Assembly: GCF_012524075.1 (NCBI RefSeq)
Contig: NZ_JAAZUI010000001.1
Coordinates: 124,001 to 188,000 of the forward strand
Length of the DNA stretch: 64,000 nt
Reading direction: 5' to 3'
Origin: Lutibacter sp. B1
GTDB lineage: Bacteria > Bacteroidota > Bacteroidia > Flavobacteriales > Flavobacteriaceae
Below, piece by piece: positions 18,758-26,680 of this stretch (position 1 is the stretch's first letter; each line of letters opens with the position of its first letter). A program made the position numbers and the translations under genes. The notes under the pieces are model-generated. The model had not been told where the DNA came from. It saw nothing but the letters and a program-made list of their open reading frames with translations, and did not search any database.

Positions 18758-19211
18758 CCGGATTTAGTTTTTTTGCAATAACATCACATGCTTCATCTAA
18801 CATATTATAAACATTTTTAAAACCAAATTCCCCACCATAATAAGGATCGGGAACATCTAAATTTTCATTAGGAAAAACCTCATTTAAAATAAGCTTCACT
18901 TTAGATTTATCTTTATCATTTCTGGCTAAAGCCATTACATCTCTATAATTAGAATTATCCATTACATAAATATAATCAAACTTATCAAAATCCTTTACTT
19001 TAAATTTTCTGGCTTTTTGTGTCGAAATATCTATCCCATTTGCTTTAGCAACAGCTATCGAACGCCTATCCGGCTGTTCTCCAACATGATACGCGCCTGT
19101 ACCAGCAGAATCTACATCAATCTTAAATCTAAAAACTTTAGATTTTAAAATTCCTTCTGCTAATGGTGATCGGCAAATATTACCAAGGCAAACCATTAAT
19201 ACTTTAACCAT
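18750..19211 (-). CDS. Low-molecular-weight protein-tyrosine phosphatase
   Basis: 153 aa. The P-loop VCLGNICRSP gives nucleophile C8 and R14, and the general acid is D122 in PDPYYGG. It dephosphorylates phosphotyrosine; in bacteria it often reverses tyrosine kinases of polysaccharide export, although no such kinase is in this window. It starts 9 bp after dnaA and overlaps the methyltransferase, so the three genes form one unit. Confidence 0.95.
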   Translation of the reverse strand: MVKVLMVCLGNICRSPLAEGILKSKVFRFKIDVDSAGTGAYHVGEQPDRRSIAVAKANGIDISTQKARKFKVKDFDKFDYIYVMDNSNYRDVMALARNDKDKSKVKLILNEVFPNENLDVPDPYYGGEFGFKNVYNMLDEACDVIAKKLNPDV

Positions 19212-19220
19212 TCTTTTTTA

Positions 19221-20648
19221 TTAAAAGGTAAGTTTTTTTGTCAAATCATCTACATACTTTCTAAATTGCTTGTCTGTTTCAGTTAAATTATCAACTGTTT
19301 TACATGCATGAAGTACAGTAGCATGATCTCTTTTTCCTATTTGAGAACCAATACTGGCCAAGGAAGCTTTTGTCATTCTTTTTGCAAAATACATTGCTAA
19401 TTGACGAGCTTGAACAATATGACGTTTTCGAGTTTTAGATTGAAGTGTTGCCACATCTAATTCAAAATAATTTGAAACAATTTTTTGAATATAATCTATA
19501 GAAACCTCTCGTTTTGTGTTTTTCACAAACTTATCTACAATCTGTTTTGCTAAAGCTAACGTAAACTCTTTTCTGTTAAATGATGCTTGAGCTATCATTG
19601 AAATTAAAACACCTTCCAACTCACGAACATTAGATTTTATATTTTTAGCAATATACTCCACAATTTCGTAAGGCATCTCAACACCATCTCGATATAATTT
19701 ATTTTGTAAAATGGAAACTCTGGTTTCATAATCAGGTGCTTGTAACTCAGCAGATAATCCCCACTTAAACCTAGACAATAAACGTTGTTCAATATCCTGC
19801 ATATCAACAGGAGCTTTGTCTGAAGTTAAAATTACTTGTTTTCCGTTTTGGTGTAAATGATTAAAAATATGGAAAAACACATCCTGCGTTCCTGTTTTCC
19901 CGGATAAAAATTGCACATCATCAATAATTAACACATCAATCATCTGATAAAAATGAATAAAATCATTTCTTGAATTACTTTTTACTGAATCTATATATTG
20001 TTGTGTAAATTTTTCGGATGATATATACAGAACTGTTTTATCAGGATATTTATCTTTAATTTCAACACCAATAGCATGTGCAATATGAGTTTTACCTAAA
20101 CCAACACCACCATATACTAATAACGGATTAAATGAAGTGCCTCCCGGTTTATTGGCAACTGCCATACCGGCCGAACGAGCTAATCTGTTAGAATCTCCTT
20201 CAACAAAACTTTGAAAATTATAATTCGGATTTAACTGTGATTCTATTTTAACTTTTTGAATACCAGGTATTATAAAAGGATTTTTAAGCTCTCTTTTATT
20301 AATATCTACCGGTACCGTAACTCCTTGAGATGTTATTGGATTTCTGTTAGAACTTGGAATTTTTACAGTATGCGGGTTGCTACTACTGTAATTATTTTCC
20401 ATTCTAACATCATATATTAGTTTCGCATCTTCACCTAGTTGCTTAACCAAAGCAACTCTTAACAATTTTATATAATGTTCTTCAAGCCATTCGTAAAAAA
20501 ATTTACTTGGTACCTGAATTGTAAGTGCTTCACCAGATAATTTGATTGGTTTAATTGGCTCAAACCAAGTTTTATACGCTTGCTGCTTAATGTTATCCTG
20601 AATAAAAGACAGGCACTCATTCCAAACTGATGATGCAGTTTTAGTCAT
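19221..20648 (-). CDS. dnaA: Chromosomal replication initiator DnaA
   Basis: 475 aa with all four domains: an N-terminal DnaB/DiaA-binding part, a variable linker (~95-145), the AAA+ core with Walker A GVGLGKTH and Walker B LIIDDVQF, and a C-terminal helix-turn-helix with GKRDHATVLHA that reads DnaA boxes. It opens the origin. dnaN and gyrB are not adjacent; instead a tyrosine phosphatase and a methyltransferase follow. The upstream gap holds a perfect-arm inverted repeat and two near-match DnaA boxes (see separate entries). Confidence 0.98.
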   Translation of the reverse strand: MTKTASSVWNECLSFIQDNIKQQAYKTWFEPIKPIKLSGEALTIQVPSKFFYEWLEEHYIKLLRVALVKQLGEDAKLIYDVRMENNYSSSNPHTVKIPSSNRNPITSQGVTVPVDINKRELKNPFIIPGIQKVKIESQLNPNYNFQSFVEGDSNRLARSAGMAVANKPGGTSFNPLLVYGGVGLGKTHIAHAIGVEIKDKYPDKTVLYISSEKFTQQYIDSVKSNSRNDFIHFYQMIDVLIIDDVQFLSGKTGTQDVFFHIFNHLHQNGKQVILTSDKAPVDMQDIEQRLLSRFKWGLSAELQAPDYETRVSILQNKLYRDGVEMPYEIVEYIAKNIKSNVRELEGVLISMIAQASFNRKEFTLALAKQIVDKFVKNTKREVSIDYIQKIVSNYFELDVATLQSKTRKRHIVQARQLAMYFAKRMTKASLASIGSQIGKRDHATVLHACKTVDNLTETDKQFRKYVDDLTKKLTF

Positions 20649-20689
20649 TCTTAATTAAATCGTATTATTTAGTTAAATTAGTTGATAGC

Positions 20690-20705
20690 ACAGAGTAAAC
20701 TCTGT
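20690..20705. promoter_or_regulatory. Inverted repeat upstream of dnaA
   Basis: ACAGAGT-AA-ACTCTGT, seven perfect base pairs per arm, 42 bp before the dnaA start. It could be an operator or a leader hairpin for dnaA. No regulator is identified. Confidence 0.5.
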
Positions 20706-20715
20706 TATTTTTTGG

Positions 20716-20735
20716 TTATACAAAAATGTGAATAT
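20716..20735. promoter_or_regulatory. Two near-match DnaA boxes
   Basis: TTATACAAA at 20716-20724 and, on the opposite strand, ATATTCACA at 20727-20735. Each differs by one base from TTWTNCACA. They suggest DnaA autoregulation; as short degenerate motifs they are only suggestive. Confidence 0.3.
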
Positions 20736-20812
20736 TTTTCCTCAAAAAAAAATAAAATAACTATTGATTTTTATTTTTTTTTTACGTAACATAAGCCAAC
20801 ATAAAATCAACA

Positions 20813-21220
20813 ATGATTACAAATTTAATACAATTTAGAATACGATATGCCGAAACTGATCAAATGAGTTATGCCTACCATGGAAATTATGCCCAATATT
20901 TAGAAATGGGCAGGATAGAATGGCTTAGAAACATAGGCATTTCCTATAAAAAAATGGAAGAACAAGGTATTATGTTACCTGTAATTAATCTAAATATAAA
21001 TTACTTAAAACCAGCAAAATACGACGATTTACTAACCTTAAAAACTACATTACTTCAAAAACCGTCTGCAAAAATAAATTTTGGATATGAGATATATAAT
21101 GAAAAGAACGAGTTAATTACTACAGCTTCTACAACCTTAGTTTTTGTTAACATGAAAAATAGCAAACCTACAAGACCCCCTGCTTATCTTTTAAATAAAT
21201 TGGATAAAATTATCTTTTAA
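20813..21220 (+). CDS. Acyl-CoA thioesterase, YbgC/4HBT hotdog family
   Basis: 135 aa, a single hotdog domain. The N-terminal RYAETDQMSYAYHGNY carries the catalytic Asp region of 4-hydroxybenzoyl-CoA thioesterase-like enzymes, and GRIEWLR matches the central helix. It hydrolyses acyl-CoA thioesters of unknown chain length. It is divergent from dnaA. Its 3' end overlaps the convergent YigZ gene by 11 bp. Confidence 0.88.
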   Translation: MITNLIQFRIRYAETDQMSYAYHGNYAQYLEMGRIEWLRNIGISYKKMEEQGIMLPVINLNINYLKPAKYDDLLTLKTTLLQKPSAKINFGYEIYNEKNELITTASTTLVFVNMKNSKPTRPPAYLLNKLDKIIF

Positions 21221-21824
21221 CATCCTCAATTTTAACTCCATACATGTTTTCAAATATATCTTTAATTTTAGATGATTTTTTCTTTCTAACTGATATCAAA
21301 AATTCACAACTCAAATCCATATTTTGGTCAAAAATTTCGAGATTATTTTCTTTAATAATTCTCATAACTTTATTCATATCAACATACTCAAAGTTTAATT
21401 TAAAATAAGCATCAATTGTTTTTTCAACAATTTCGCATTCATCCAAAATTAATTTTGCTGTAGTTTTATAAGCATTAATTAAACCTCCTACTCCTAATTT
21501 AATACCTCCAAAATACCTTACTACTACAACTAACACATTTGTTATTTCTTTAGATAATATTTGTCCGTAAATTGGTTGGCCTGCAGAATTGTTAGGCTCA
21601 CCATCATCATTTGCTCTGTAGCGTATAGTATCAAAACCCAACTGCCAAGCATAACACCAATGTCTTGCTGTATGATGCTGCTTTTTTAAATCGTCAAGTA
21701 TATTTTTAACTTCATCTTCAGTAGTTATAGGATATGCATACCCAATAAATTTACTTCCTTTATCTTTAAAAAGTGCATCACCTTTAATTGAAGCTATTGT
21801 TTTATATGTATCTTTTTCTAAAAT
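21210..21824 (-). CDS. YigZ/IMPACT family protein without a canonical start codon
   Basis: The frame reads continuously from below an in-frame TGA at 21852-21854 to the stop at 21210. It encodes the complete family sequence, including DTYKTIAS, DKGSKFIGYAYP, HHTARHWCYAW, DDGEPNNSAGQP and VVRYFGGIKLGVGG. There is no ATG or GTG, and the first TTG (21641) would remove about 60 conserved residues. Family alignment puts the start near ATT 21824 (204 aa, normal length); ATT 21830 or TTA 21839 are alternatives. A -7 box TATATTTG lies at 21844-21851 on this strand. The family is linked to translation stress, but its biochemical role is uncertain. Confidence 0.85.
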   Translation of the reverse strand: MLEKDTYKTIASIKGDALFKDKGSKFIGYAYPITTEDEVKNILDDLKKQHHTARHWCYAWQLGFDTIRYRANDDGEPNNSAGQPIYGQILSKEITNVLVVVVRYFGGIKLGVGGLINAYKTTAKLILDECEIVEKTIDAYFKLNFEYVDMNKVMRIIKENNLEIFDQNMDLSCEFLISVRKKKSSKIKDIFENMYGVKIEDVKR

Positions 21825-21843
21825 TAGAATAAACTTTAAGTTG

Positions 21844-21851
21844 CAAATATA
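21844..21851 (-). promoter_or_regulatory. -7 element for the YigZ gene
   Basis: TATATTTG on the minus strand. Initiation four bases downstream would put the RNA start at 21839, in frame with the gene. It forms a back-to-back pair with the asparaginase -7 box 39 bp away. Confidence 0.6.
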
Positions 21852-21890
21852 TCAAAATTCAAATCTTTTAGTTTTCTCTTTTAAATTGAA

Positions 21891-21898
21891 TATATTTG
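21891..21898 (+). promoter_or_regulatory. -7 element for the asparaginase gene
   Basis: TATATTTG 21 nt before ATG 21920. It overlaps the TTG at 21896 that might otherwise be taken as a start, which supports the later ATG. Confidence 0.6.
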
Positions 21899-21919
21899 AA
21901 ATATAAAATATACTTCATA

Positions 21920-22960
21920 ATGAAAAAAACAATCCTTTTACTATTTATTCTTCTTTTAGCTTTTTCTTGTAAAACATCGGACAAAAATGAACCGCAGCGA
22001 GAACCAAATTCATTTTCAATTGTAATACACGGAGGTGCTGGAGGAATCAAACGTGAATATTTTACCGATGAACAACAACAAGCATATAACGACAAACTTC
22101 AAGAAGCTTTAAATGCGGGTTACGAAGTTTTAGAAAAAGGAGGAATTTCTTTAGATGCTATACAAGCAGCTATAAATGTAATGGAAGATTCTCCTTTATT
22201 CAATGCCGGAAAAGGTGCTGTGTATAACAGTAAAGGAAATCAGGAAATGGACGCTTCTATTATGGATGGTAAAACATTAAATTCAGGAGCTGTTGCAGGA
22301 GTAAATCATATAAAAAACCCAATTTTAGCAGCTCGTGTGGTTATGGATAGTTCTGAACATGTAATGCTTTCCGGAAAAGGAGCAGAAATTATGGTGAAGA
22401 AATTTGGTATTGAAATGGTTGACAGTTCTTATTTTTTCACCCAAAAAAGATTGGATCAATTAAAAAAGATTCAAGGAAAAGAGAAAACTGAATTAGATCA
22501 CTCAGCATTTCTAATAAAAAACGAATTAATTGACGACCATAAATACGGAACAGTTGGTGCGGTTGCTATTGATAAAGAAGGAAATATTGCTGCCGGAACC
22601 TCAACCGGTGGTATGACCAATAAAAAATACGGACGAATTGGTGATTCACCAATTATAGGTGCCGGAACGTACGCAAACAATTTAACTTGCGGCATTTCGT
22701 GTACGGGAACAGGCGAATATTTTATTAGAACTGTTGCCGCTCACGAAGTATCAAATTTAATACAATATAAAAAAATGAATCCTACCGAGGCTTTGTATGA
22801 AGTAATTTTTAATCAAATCGGTAAACTTGGTGGCGAAGGAGGTATGATTTTACTTGATAAGTATGGTGATATCTACTGGGATTTTAACTCAACAGGTATG
22901 TTTAGAGGCTATAAAAAATCAGACGGAGAAACTAAAATTGAGATGTTTGAAAAAGAATAG
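21920..22960 (+). CDS. Isoaspartyl peptidase/L-asparaginase (Ntn-hydrolase), lipoprotein
   Basis: 346 aa from ATG 21920. A lipoprotein signal with lipobox LLAFSC is followed by IVIHGGAGG, NAGKGAVYN and MDASIMDG. The self-cleavage site is KYGTVGAVA, whose Thr becomes the N-terminal nucleophile, and GTSTGGMTNKKYGRIGDSP completes the family pattern. It hydrolyses beta-aspartyl peptides or asparagine. The lipobox puts it in the envelope, probably the periplasm, unlike the cytoplasmic E. coli IaaA. The longer TTG start at 21896 is rejected because it lies within the -7 box and precedes the signal peptide. Confidence 0.92.
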   Translation: MKKTILLLFILLLAFSCKTSDKNEPQREPNSFSIVIHGGAGGIKREYFTDEQQQAYNDKLQEALNAGYEVLEKGGISLDAIQAAINVMEDSPLFNAGKGAVYNSKGNQEMDASIMDGKTLNSGAVAGVNHIKNPILAARVVMDSSEHVMLSGKGAEIMVKKFGIEMVDSSYFFTQKRLDQLKKIQGKEKTELDHSAFLIKNELIDDHKYGTVGAVAIDKEGNIAAGTSTGGMTNKKYGRIGDSPIIGAGTYANNLTCGISCTGTGEYFIRTVAAHEVSNLIQYKKMNPTEALYEVIFNQIGKLGGEGGMILLDKYGDIYWDFNSTGMFRGYKKSDGETKIEMFEKE

Positions 22961-22981
22961 AATTTTAATTTAGGGGATTGA

Positions 22982-23034
22982 TCGAAGTCAAAATAACATT
23001 TATCAAAAAATTGGCTTCGACTCCGCTCAGCCAC
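22982..23034. repeat. REP-like GC-rich inverted repeat
   Basis: TCGAAGTCAA (22982-22991) pairs with TTGGCTTCGA (23011-23020) with one G-T. It continues into CTCCGCTCAGCC, whose AGCC can also pair with GGCT. GC content is clearly above the surroundings. The core TTCGACTCCGCTCAG resembles dispersed intergenic elements of flavobacterial genomes. It lies between convergent genes and may serve as their terminator. Confidence 0.55.
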
Positions 23035-23037
23035 CAT

Positions 23038-24081
23038 TTAAATATTCCTATAAATACTTAAAGTGTCCATTAAAACTTTTTTAACTTCAACAGGCTCTTT
23101 TTCAATTTTTGGAGCTTTTAAACCTTGTTTAAATTCAACATTCCCAACAAAAACAAAGGCTTCATCCCATAAATTCTCATCAATAAAACTTTGCAAGGTT
23201 TGAAAACCTCCTTCAATAATAACCGATTGTAATTCGTACTTATATAAAATCTTACAAATTTGTTCCGGAACATTTTGTGTGAAATCAATTTTTTCAAAAA
23301 CCAGATTCTCACCAGACTCCGCTTCTTTATCCGTTAAAATAATTGTTTTTATACTTTTATCGAACAAATTATAGGTTGAAGGAATTTTTAAATTTCTATC
23401 TAAAACAACTCTTACAGGATTTTCACCGTACCAACTTCTCACATTTAAAGCTGGATTGTCATTTAAAGCTGTTGTTGCACCTACTAAAACAGCTTGTTCA
23501 TCAGCACGTAATTTATGTACCAATTGTTGCGAATAAGAATTTGAAATCCAATTAGGTGTATTTTTGGAATTAACTCCTCTAATTTTATCAATAAAACCAT
23601 CAGCTGTTTCAGCCCATTTCAAAATAATATAAGGTCTCTTTTTATTATGAAACGTAAAAAAACGCTTATTTAATTGATTACATTCATTTTCCAAAACACC
23701 AACAATTACATTACAACCATTTTTTTTCAGGTGCTCAATCCCTTTTCCACTAACTAAACTATTGGAATCTATTGTCCCAATAACCACATTTTTTATACCT
23801 TTTTCTACAATTAAATTAGCACACGGCGGTGTTTTTCCCCAATGAGAACAAGGCTCCAAACTCACATATATTGTAGAATCTTTTAATAACGATTTATTTT
23901 TTACTGAATTTATAGCATTTACCTCCGCATGAGGTTCTCCTGCTTTTTGATGCCAACCTTCACCAATAATTTCATTATTTAATACAATAACGCTTCCTAC
24001 CATTGGATTAGGATAGGTTTTTCCTAACCCATTTTTTGCCAACTCAATACAGCGTTTTATGTATTTTTCATGTATATTCAC
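23038..24081 (-). CDS. ribD: Bifunctional riboflavin deaminase/reductase
   Basis: 347 aa from GTG 24081. The N-terminal deaminase domain has the zinc ligands in PHAEVNAI and EPCSHWGKTPPC; the C-terminal reductase domain has ILKWAETADGFI and IIEGGFQTLQSF. It performs the second and third steps of riboflavin synthesis. A longer TTG start at 24114 would overlap the divergent GNAT gene and its own promoter; the GTG sits four bases after TATTTTTG. No FMN riboswitch is present in this short upstream gap. Confidence 0.95.
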   Translation of the reverse strand: MNIHEKYIKRCIELAKNGLGKTYPNPMVGSVIVLNNEIIGEGWHQKAGEPHAEVNAINSVKNKSLLKDSTIYVSLEPCSHWGKTPPCANLIVEKGIKNVVIGTIDSNSLVSGKGIEHLKKNGCNVIVGVLENECNQLNKRFFTFHNKKRPYIILKWAETADGFIDKIRGVNSKNTPNWISNSYSQQLVHKLRADEQAVLVGATTALNDNPALNVRSWYGENPVRVVLDRNLKIPSTYNLFDKSIKTIILTDKEAESGENLVFEKIDFTQNVPEQICKILYKYELQSVIIEGGFQTLQSFIDENLWDEAFVFVGNVEFKQGLKAPKIEKEPVEVKKVLMDTLSIYRNI

Positions 24082-24085
24082 ATCG

Positions 24086-24114
24086 CAAAAATAATATATT
24101 AAAATGACTCTCAA
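24086..24114 (-). promoter_or_regulatory. ribD promoter (TTG-N18-TATTTTTG), leaderless geometry
   Basis: On the minus strand, TTG at 24112-24114, 18 nt, then TATTTTTG at 24086-24093, then four bases to the GTG start. The TTG lies inside the coding sequence of the divergent GNAT gene. Confidence 0.75.
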
Positions 24115-24595
24115 TAATTTTAGAATTCGAGAAATTAAACCAGAAGATAATCCTCATATTGCAAAAACCATTAGAGATGTTTTGATAGAATTTGGTGTAC
24201 CTAAAGTTGGAACGGCTTATGCTGATAAGATTTTAGATACTTTATATGAAGCTTATAATAAAAACAAATCGGTTTACTATGTAATTGAATCTAAAGGAAA
24301 TATTTATGGTGGTGCCGGAATTGCTCAATTGGAAAATTACGAAGGAAATGTATGTGAGCTTCAAAAAATGTATTTTTTACCAGAAGCAAGAGGTTTAGGT
24401 TTAGGAAATAAAATGATGAGTTTATGCTTACAAAAAGCAAAAGAATTTGGTTTTAAACAATGCTATTTAGAAACCTTGCCTTATATGGAAGATGCTCGAA
24501 AATTATACAGAAAAGTAGGGTTTAAAGATTTAGATGCTCCAATGGGCGATACCGGACATTATTCTTGCAATTTATGGATGCTTAAAGATTTATAA
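24104..24595 (+). CDS. GNAT family N-acetyltransferase
   Basis: 163 aa, one GNAT domain. Starts with FRIREIKPEDNPHIAKTI; the acetyl-CoA loop is LPEARGLGLGNKMM and the last strand YRKVGFKDLDAPM. Substrate unknown. It overlaps prmC by one base (TAATG), so expression is coupled to release-factor methylation. Its 5' end carries the -33 box of the divergent ribD. Confidence 0.9.
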   Translation: MTLNNFRIREIKPEDNPHIAKTIRDVLIEFGVPKVGTAYADKILDTLYEAYNKNKSVYYVIESKGNIYGGAGIAQLENYEGNVCELQKMYFLPEARGLGLGNKMMSLCLQKAKEFGFKQCYLETLPYMEDARKLYRKVGFKDLDAPMGDTGHYSCNLWMLKDL

Positions 24596-25458
24596 TGCTG
24601 ATTAACAACTATAAAAAACATTTTTTTACAGAGCTTTCTAATTTGTATCCACTAACTGAAATTCAATCATTTTTTAATATATTGATAGAATTTAAGCTGA
24701 ATTTATCTCGTGTTGAATTAGCACTTCAACCAAATTTAGAATTCAGCAAAAATGAATTTGATTTTTTTCAAGAAGCATTGTCAAAACTAAAAAAAGAAAT
24801 CCCGATACAATATATTTTAGGTGAAACTGAATTTTTCGGCTTAAAATTGAAGGTAAATAATAAGGTATTAATTCCACGCCCTGAAACTGAAGAATTGATT
24901 GAATGGGTTCTCAAAAACTCAAAACTCAAAACTCAAAACTCAAAACTCAATATCCTTGATATTGGTACAGGAAGCGGTTGTATTGCTATTTCGCTAGCTA
25001 AAAATTTACCAAATGCTGAAGTTTATGCTATTGATATTTCTTCGGAAGCTATTAAAATAGCTCAAAAAAATGCTAAAATTAACAAAGTGAGTGTCAATTT
25101 TATTGAAACTGATATTTTAAAGATTGAAGAATTACAATACACCTTTGATATTATCGTTAGCAATCCTCCTTACGTACGAGAATTAGAAAAAGAAAAAATG
25201 CACCAAAACGTATTGGCTAATGAGCCACATTTGGCTTTATTTGTTGAAAATAACAATCCTCTCCTTTTTTATGATAAAATTGCCGATTTAGCAAAGTCTT
25301 ATCTTACAAAAAACGGAAATTTGTATTTTGAAATCAATCAATATTTAGGGAAAGAAACTGTAGATTTATTAAAATTGAAAGGATTTAATACTATTGAATT
25401 AAAAAAAGATCTTTTTGATGTAGATAGAATGATTAAAGCTACTAATACTAAATCTTAA
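24595..25458 (+). CDS. prmC: Release factor glutamine N5-methyltransferase
   Basis: 287 aa. An N-terminal helical domain with [11 protein letters not shown] is followed by a SAM-binding domain with [16 protein letters not shown] and the catalytic NPPY (190-193). It methylates the GGQ glutamine of RF1/RF2. The linker between the domains (residues ~107-120) is encoded by a run of 7-nt CTCAAAA repeats, unusual for an essential-type gene (separate entry). It is co-transcribed with the GNAT gene. Confidence 0.96.
   Translation: MLINNYKKHFFTELSNLYPLTEIQSFFNILIEFKLNLSRVELALQPNLEFSKNEFDFFQEALSKLKKEIPIQYILGETEFFGLKLKVNNKVLIPRPETEELIEWVLKNSKLKTQNSKLNILDIGTGSGCIAISLAKNLPNAEVYAIDISSEAIKIAQKNAKINKVSVNFIETDILKIEELQYTFDIIVSNPPYVRELEKEKMHQNVLANEPHLALFVENNNPLLFYDKIADLAKSYLTKNGNLYFEINQYLGKETVDLLKLKGFNTIELKKDLFDVDRMIKATNTKS
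24910..24950 (+). repeat. Heptanucleotide tandem repeat inside prmC
   Basis: Four perfect CTCAAAA units at 24918-24945, flanked by one 8-nt unit upstream and a partial unit downstream. Seven is not a multiple of three, so gain or loss of a unit would shift the prmC frame. Confidence 0.9.
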
Positions 25459-25495
25459 CTTTCGCCTTTTCCAACTTTATAACTCAAAAAAGATT

Positions 25496-25503
25496 TATCT
25501 TTG
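25496..25503 (+). promoter_or_regulatory. -7 element of trmD, leaderless geometry
   Basis: TATCTTTG, four bases (CAAC), then ATG 25508. No clear TTG at -33. Confidence 0.6.
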
Positions 25504-25507
25504 CAAC

Positions 25508-26185
25508 ATGCGAATTGATATTATTACCGTTTCTCCAGAATTAATTAAAAGTCCGTTTGAATATTCCATTATTAAACGTGCTATTGATAAAAAATTGGTT
25601 GAAGTTTATTTTCACGATTTAAGAGAATATGCTATTAACGATTATGGAAAAATTGACGATTACCAATTTGGTGGTGGCGCAGGTATGGTATTAATGGTTG
25701 AACCTATTGATAAATGCATTTCAAAATTAAAACAGGAACGTGAATATGATGAAATTATTTATATGACTCCTGATGCTCCAACTTTAAATCAGCAAACCGC
25801 CAATACATTATCTTTAATTAAAAATATCATAATCCTTTGTGGACATTATAAAGGTGTAGATCAACGAGTTAGAGATTTATTTATTACAAAAGAAATTTCG
25901 ATTGGAGATTTTGTTTTAAGTGGTGGAGAATTAGGTGCAGCGGTATTATGCGACACAATTATCAGATTAATTCCAGGTGTTTTAGGTGATGAAACCTCTG
26001 CCCTAACCGACTCATTTCAAGACAATTTACTATCACCACCTGTATACACCAGACCATCGGAATACAAAGGTTTAAAGGTACCAGACATACTTTTATCGGG
26101 TAATTTTCCAAAAATTGAAGAGTGGCGTAACGAAAAAGCGCTTGAACATACTAAAAAAATAAGACCTGATTTGTTGGAAGACTAA
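25508..26185 (+). CDS. trmD: tRNA (guanine-37-N1)-methyltransferase
   Basis: 225 aa. The trefoil-knot SPOUT domain has [24 protein letters not shown] and [13 protein letters not shown], followed by the C-terminal tRNA-binding part with [12 protein letters not shown]. It makes m1G37, which prevents +1 frameshifting. rplS follows, as in the common trmD-rplS pairing, but here each gene has its own promoter. Confidence 0.98.
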   Translation: MRIDIITVSPELIKSPFEYSIIKRAIDKKLVEVYFHDLREYAINDYGKIDDYQFGGGAGMVLMVEPIDKCISKLKQEREYDEIIYMTPDAPTLNQQTANTLSLIKNIIILCGHYKGVDQRVRDLFITKEISIGDFVLSGGELGAAVLCDTIIRLIPGVLGDETSALTDSFQDNLLSPPVYTRPSEYKGLKVPDILLSGNFPKIEEWRNEKALEHTKKIRPDLLED

Positions 26186-26203
26186 ACTTTTTTACTAAAT
26201 TTG
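26174..26203 (+). promoter_or_regulatory. rplS promoter (TTG-N19-TAAATTTG)
   Basis: TTG at 26174-26176, 19 nt, TAAATTTG at 26196-26203. It overlaps the last codons of trmD and gives a leader of about 66 nt. Confidence 0.85.
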
Positions 26204-26211
26204 CACACTCA

Positions 26212-26247
26212 AAATCAACCTCTGACGAAAATCGTGAATGTTGATTT
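26212..26247 (+). promoter_or_regulatory. Stem-loop in the rplS leader (possible autoregulatory site)
   Basis: AAATCAAC (26212-26219) pairs perfectly with GTTGATTT (26240-26247). Inside, ACGA (26225-26228) pairs with TCGT (26232-26235), with unpaired bases between the two helices. The structure begins a few bases after the predicted RNA start and ends 26 nt before ATG 26274. Ribosomal protein genes often carry such leaders for feedback control; this role is inferred. Confidence 0.55.
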
Positions 26248-26273
26248 ATGGAAAACCCATTAAAAAAGTAACA

Positions 26274-26624
26274 ATGGAAAATTTAGTAAAATTTGTACAA
26301 GACGAATTTGTAACAAAAAACGAATTTCCTGAATTTCAAGCAGGAGATACTATAACTGTATACTACGAAATTAAAGAAGGTGAAAAAAAACGTACTCAGT
26401 TTTTTAGAGGTACTGTAATTCAAAAAAGAGGTACAGGTGCTTCTGAAACATTCACTATCAGAAAAATGTCTGGAACAGTTGGAGTTGAGCGTATTTTTCC
26501 TGTAAATTTACCAGCAATTCAAAAAATTGAAGTTAATAAACATGGTAGAGTGCGTAGAGCACGTATTTTCTACTTTAGAGATTTAACAGGTAAAAAAGCA
26601 AGAATTAAAGAAAGAAGACGTTAA
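26274..26624 (+). CDS. rplS: 50S ribosomal protein L19
   Basis: 116 aa from ATG 26274, the normal bL19 length. Landmarks: EFPEFQAGDTITVYY, RTQFFRGTVIQKRG and the basic end KARIKERRR. An in-frame ATG at 26238 would add 12 non-family residues and lies inside the leader stem-loop, so I reject it. L19 sits at the 30S-50S interface. It ends at a strong terminator. Confidence 0.97.
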   Translation: MENLVKFVQDEFVTKNEFPEFQAGDTITVYYEIKEGEKKRTQFFRGTVIQKRGTGASETFTIRKMSGTVGVERIFPVNLPAIQKIEVNKHGRVRRARIFYFRDLTGKKARIKERRR

Positions 26625-26648
26625 TCAACTTTCTAAAAAGAAATTAAA

Positions 26649-26680
26649 TAAGCCCGTTTTGAGTTTCAAAACGGGCTTTA
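26649..26680 (+). terminator. Terminator of rplS
   Basis: AAGCCCGTTTTGA-GTT-TCAAAACGGGCTTT, a long GC-containing stem with a T-rich end. Confidence 0.92.

Noticed and set aside
20649-20812. Replication origin at dnaA
   Set aside because: Only two near-match boxes are visible and dnaN is absent; not enough to call oriC.
26238-26273. Longer N-terminus for L19 from the upstream ATG
   Set aside because: It would add 12 residues not found in L19 and lies inside the leader stem-loop; the second ATG gives the normal 116 aa.
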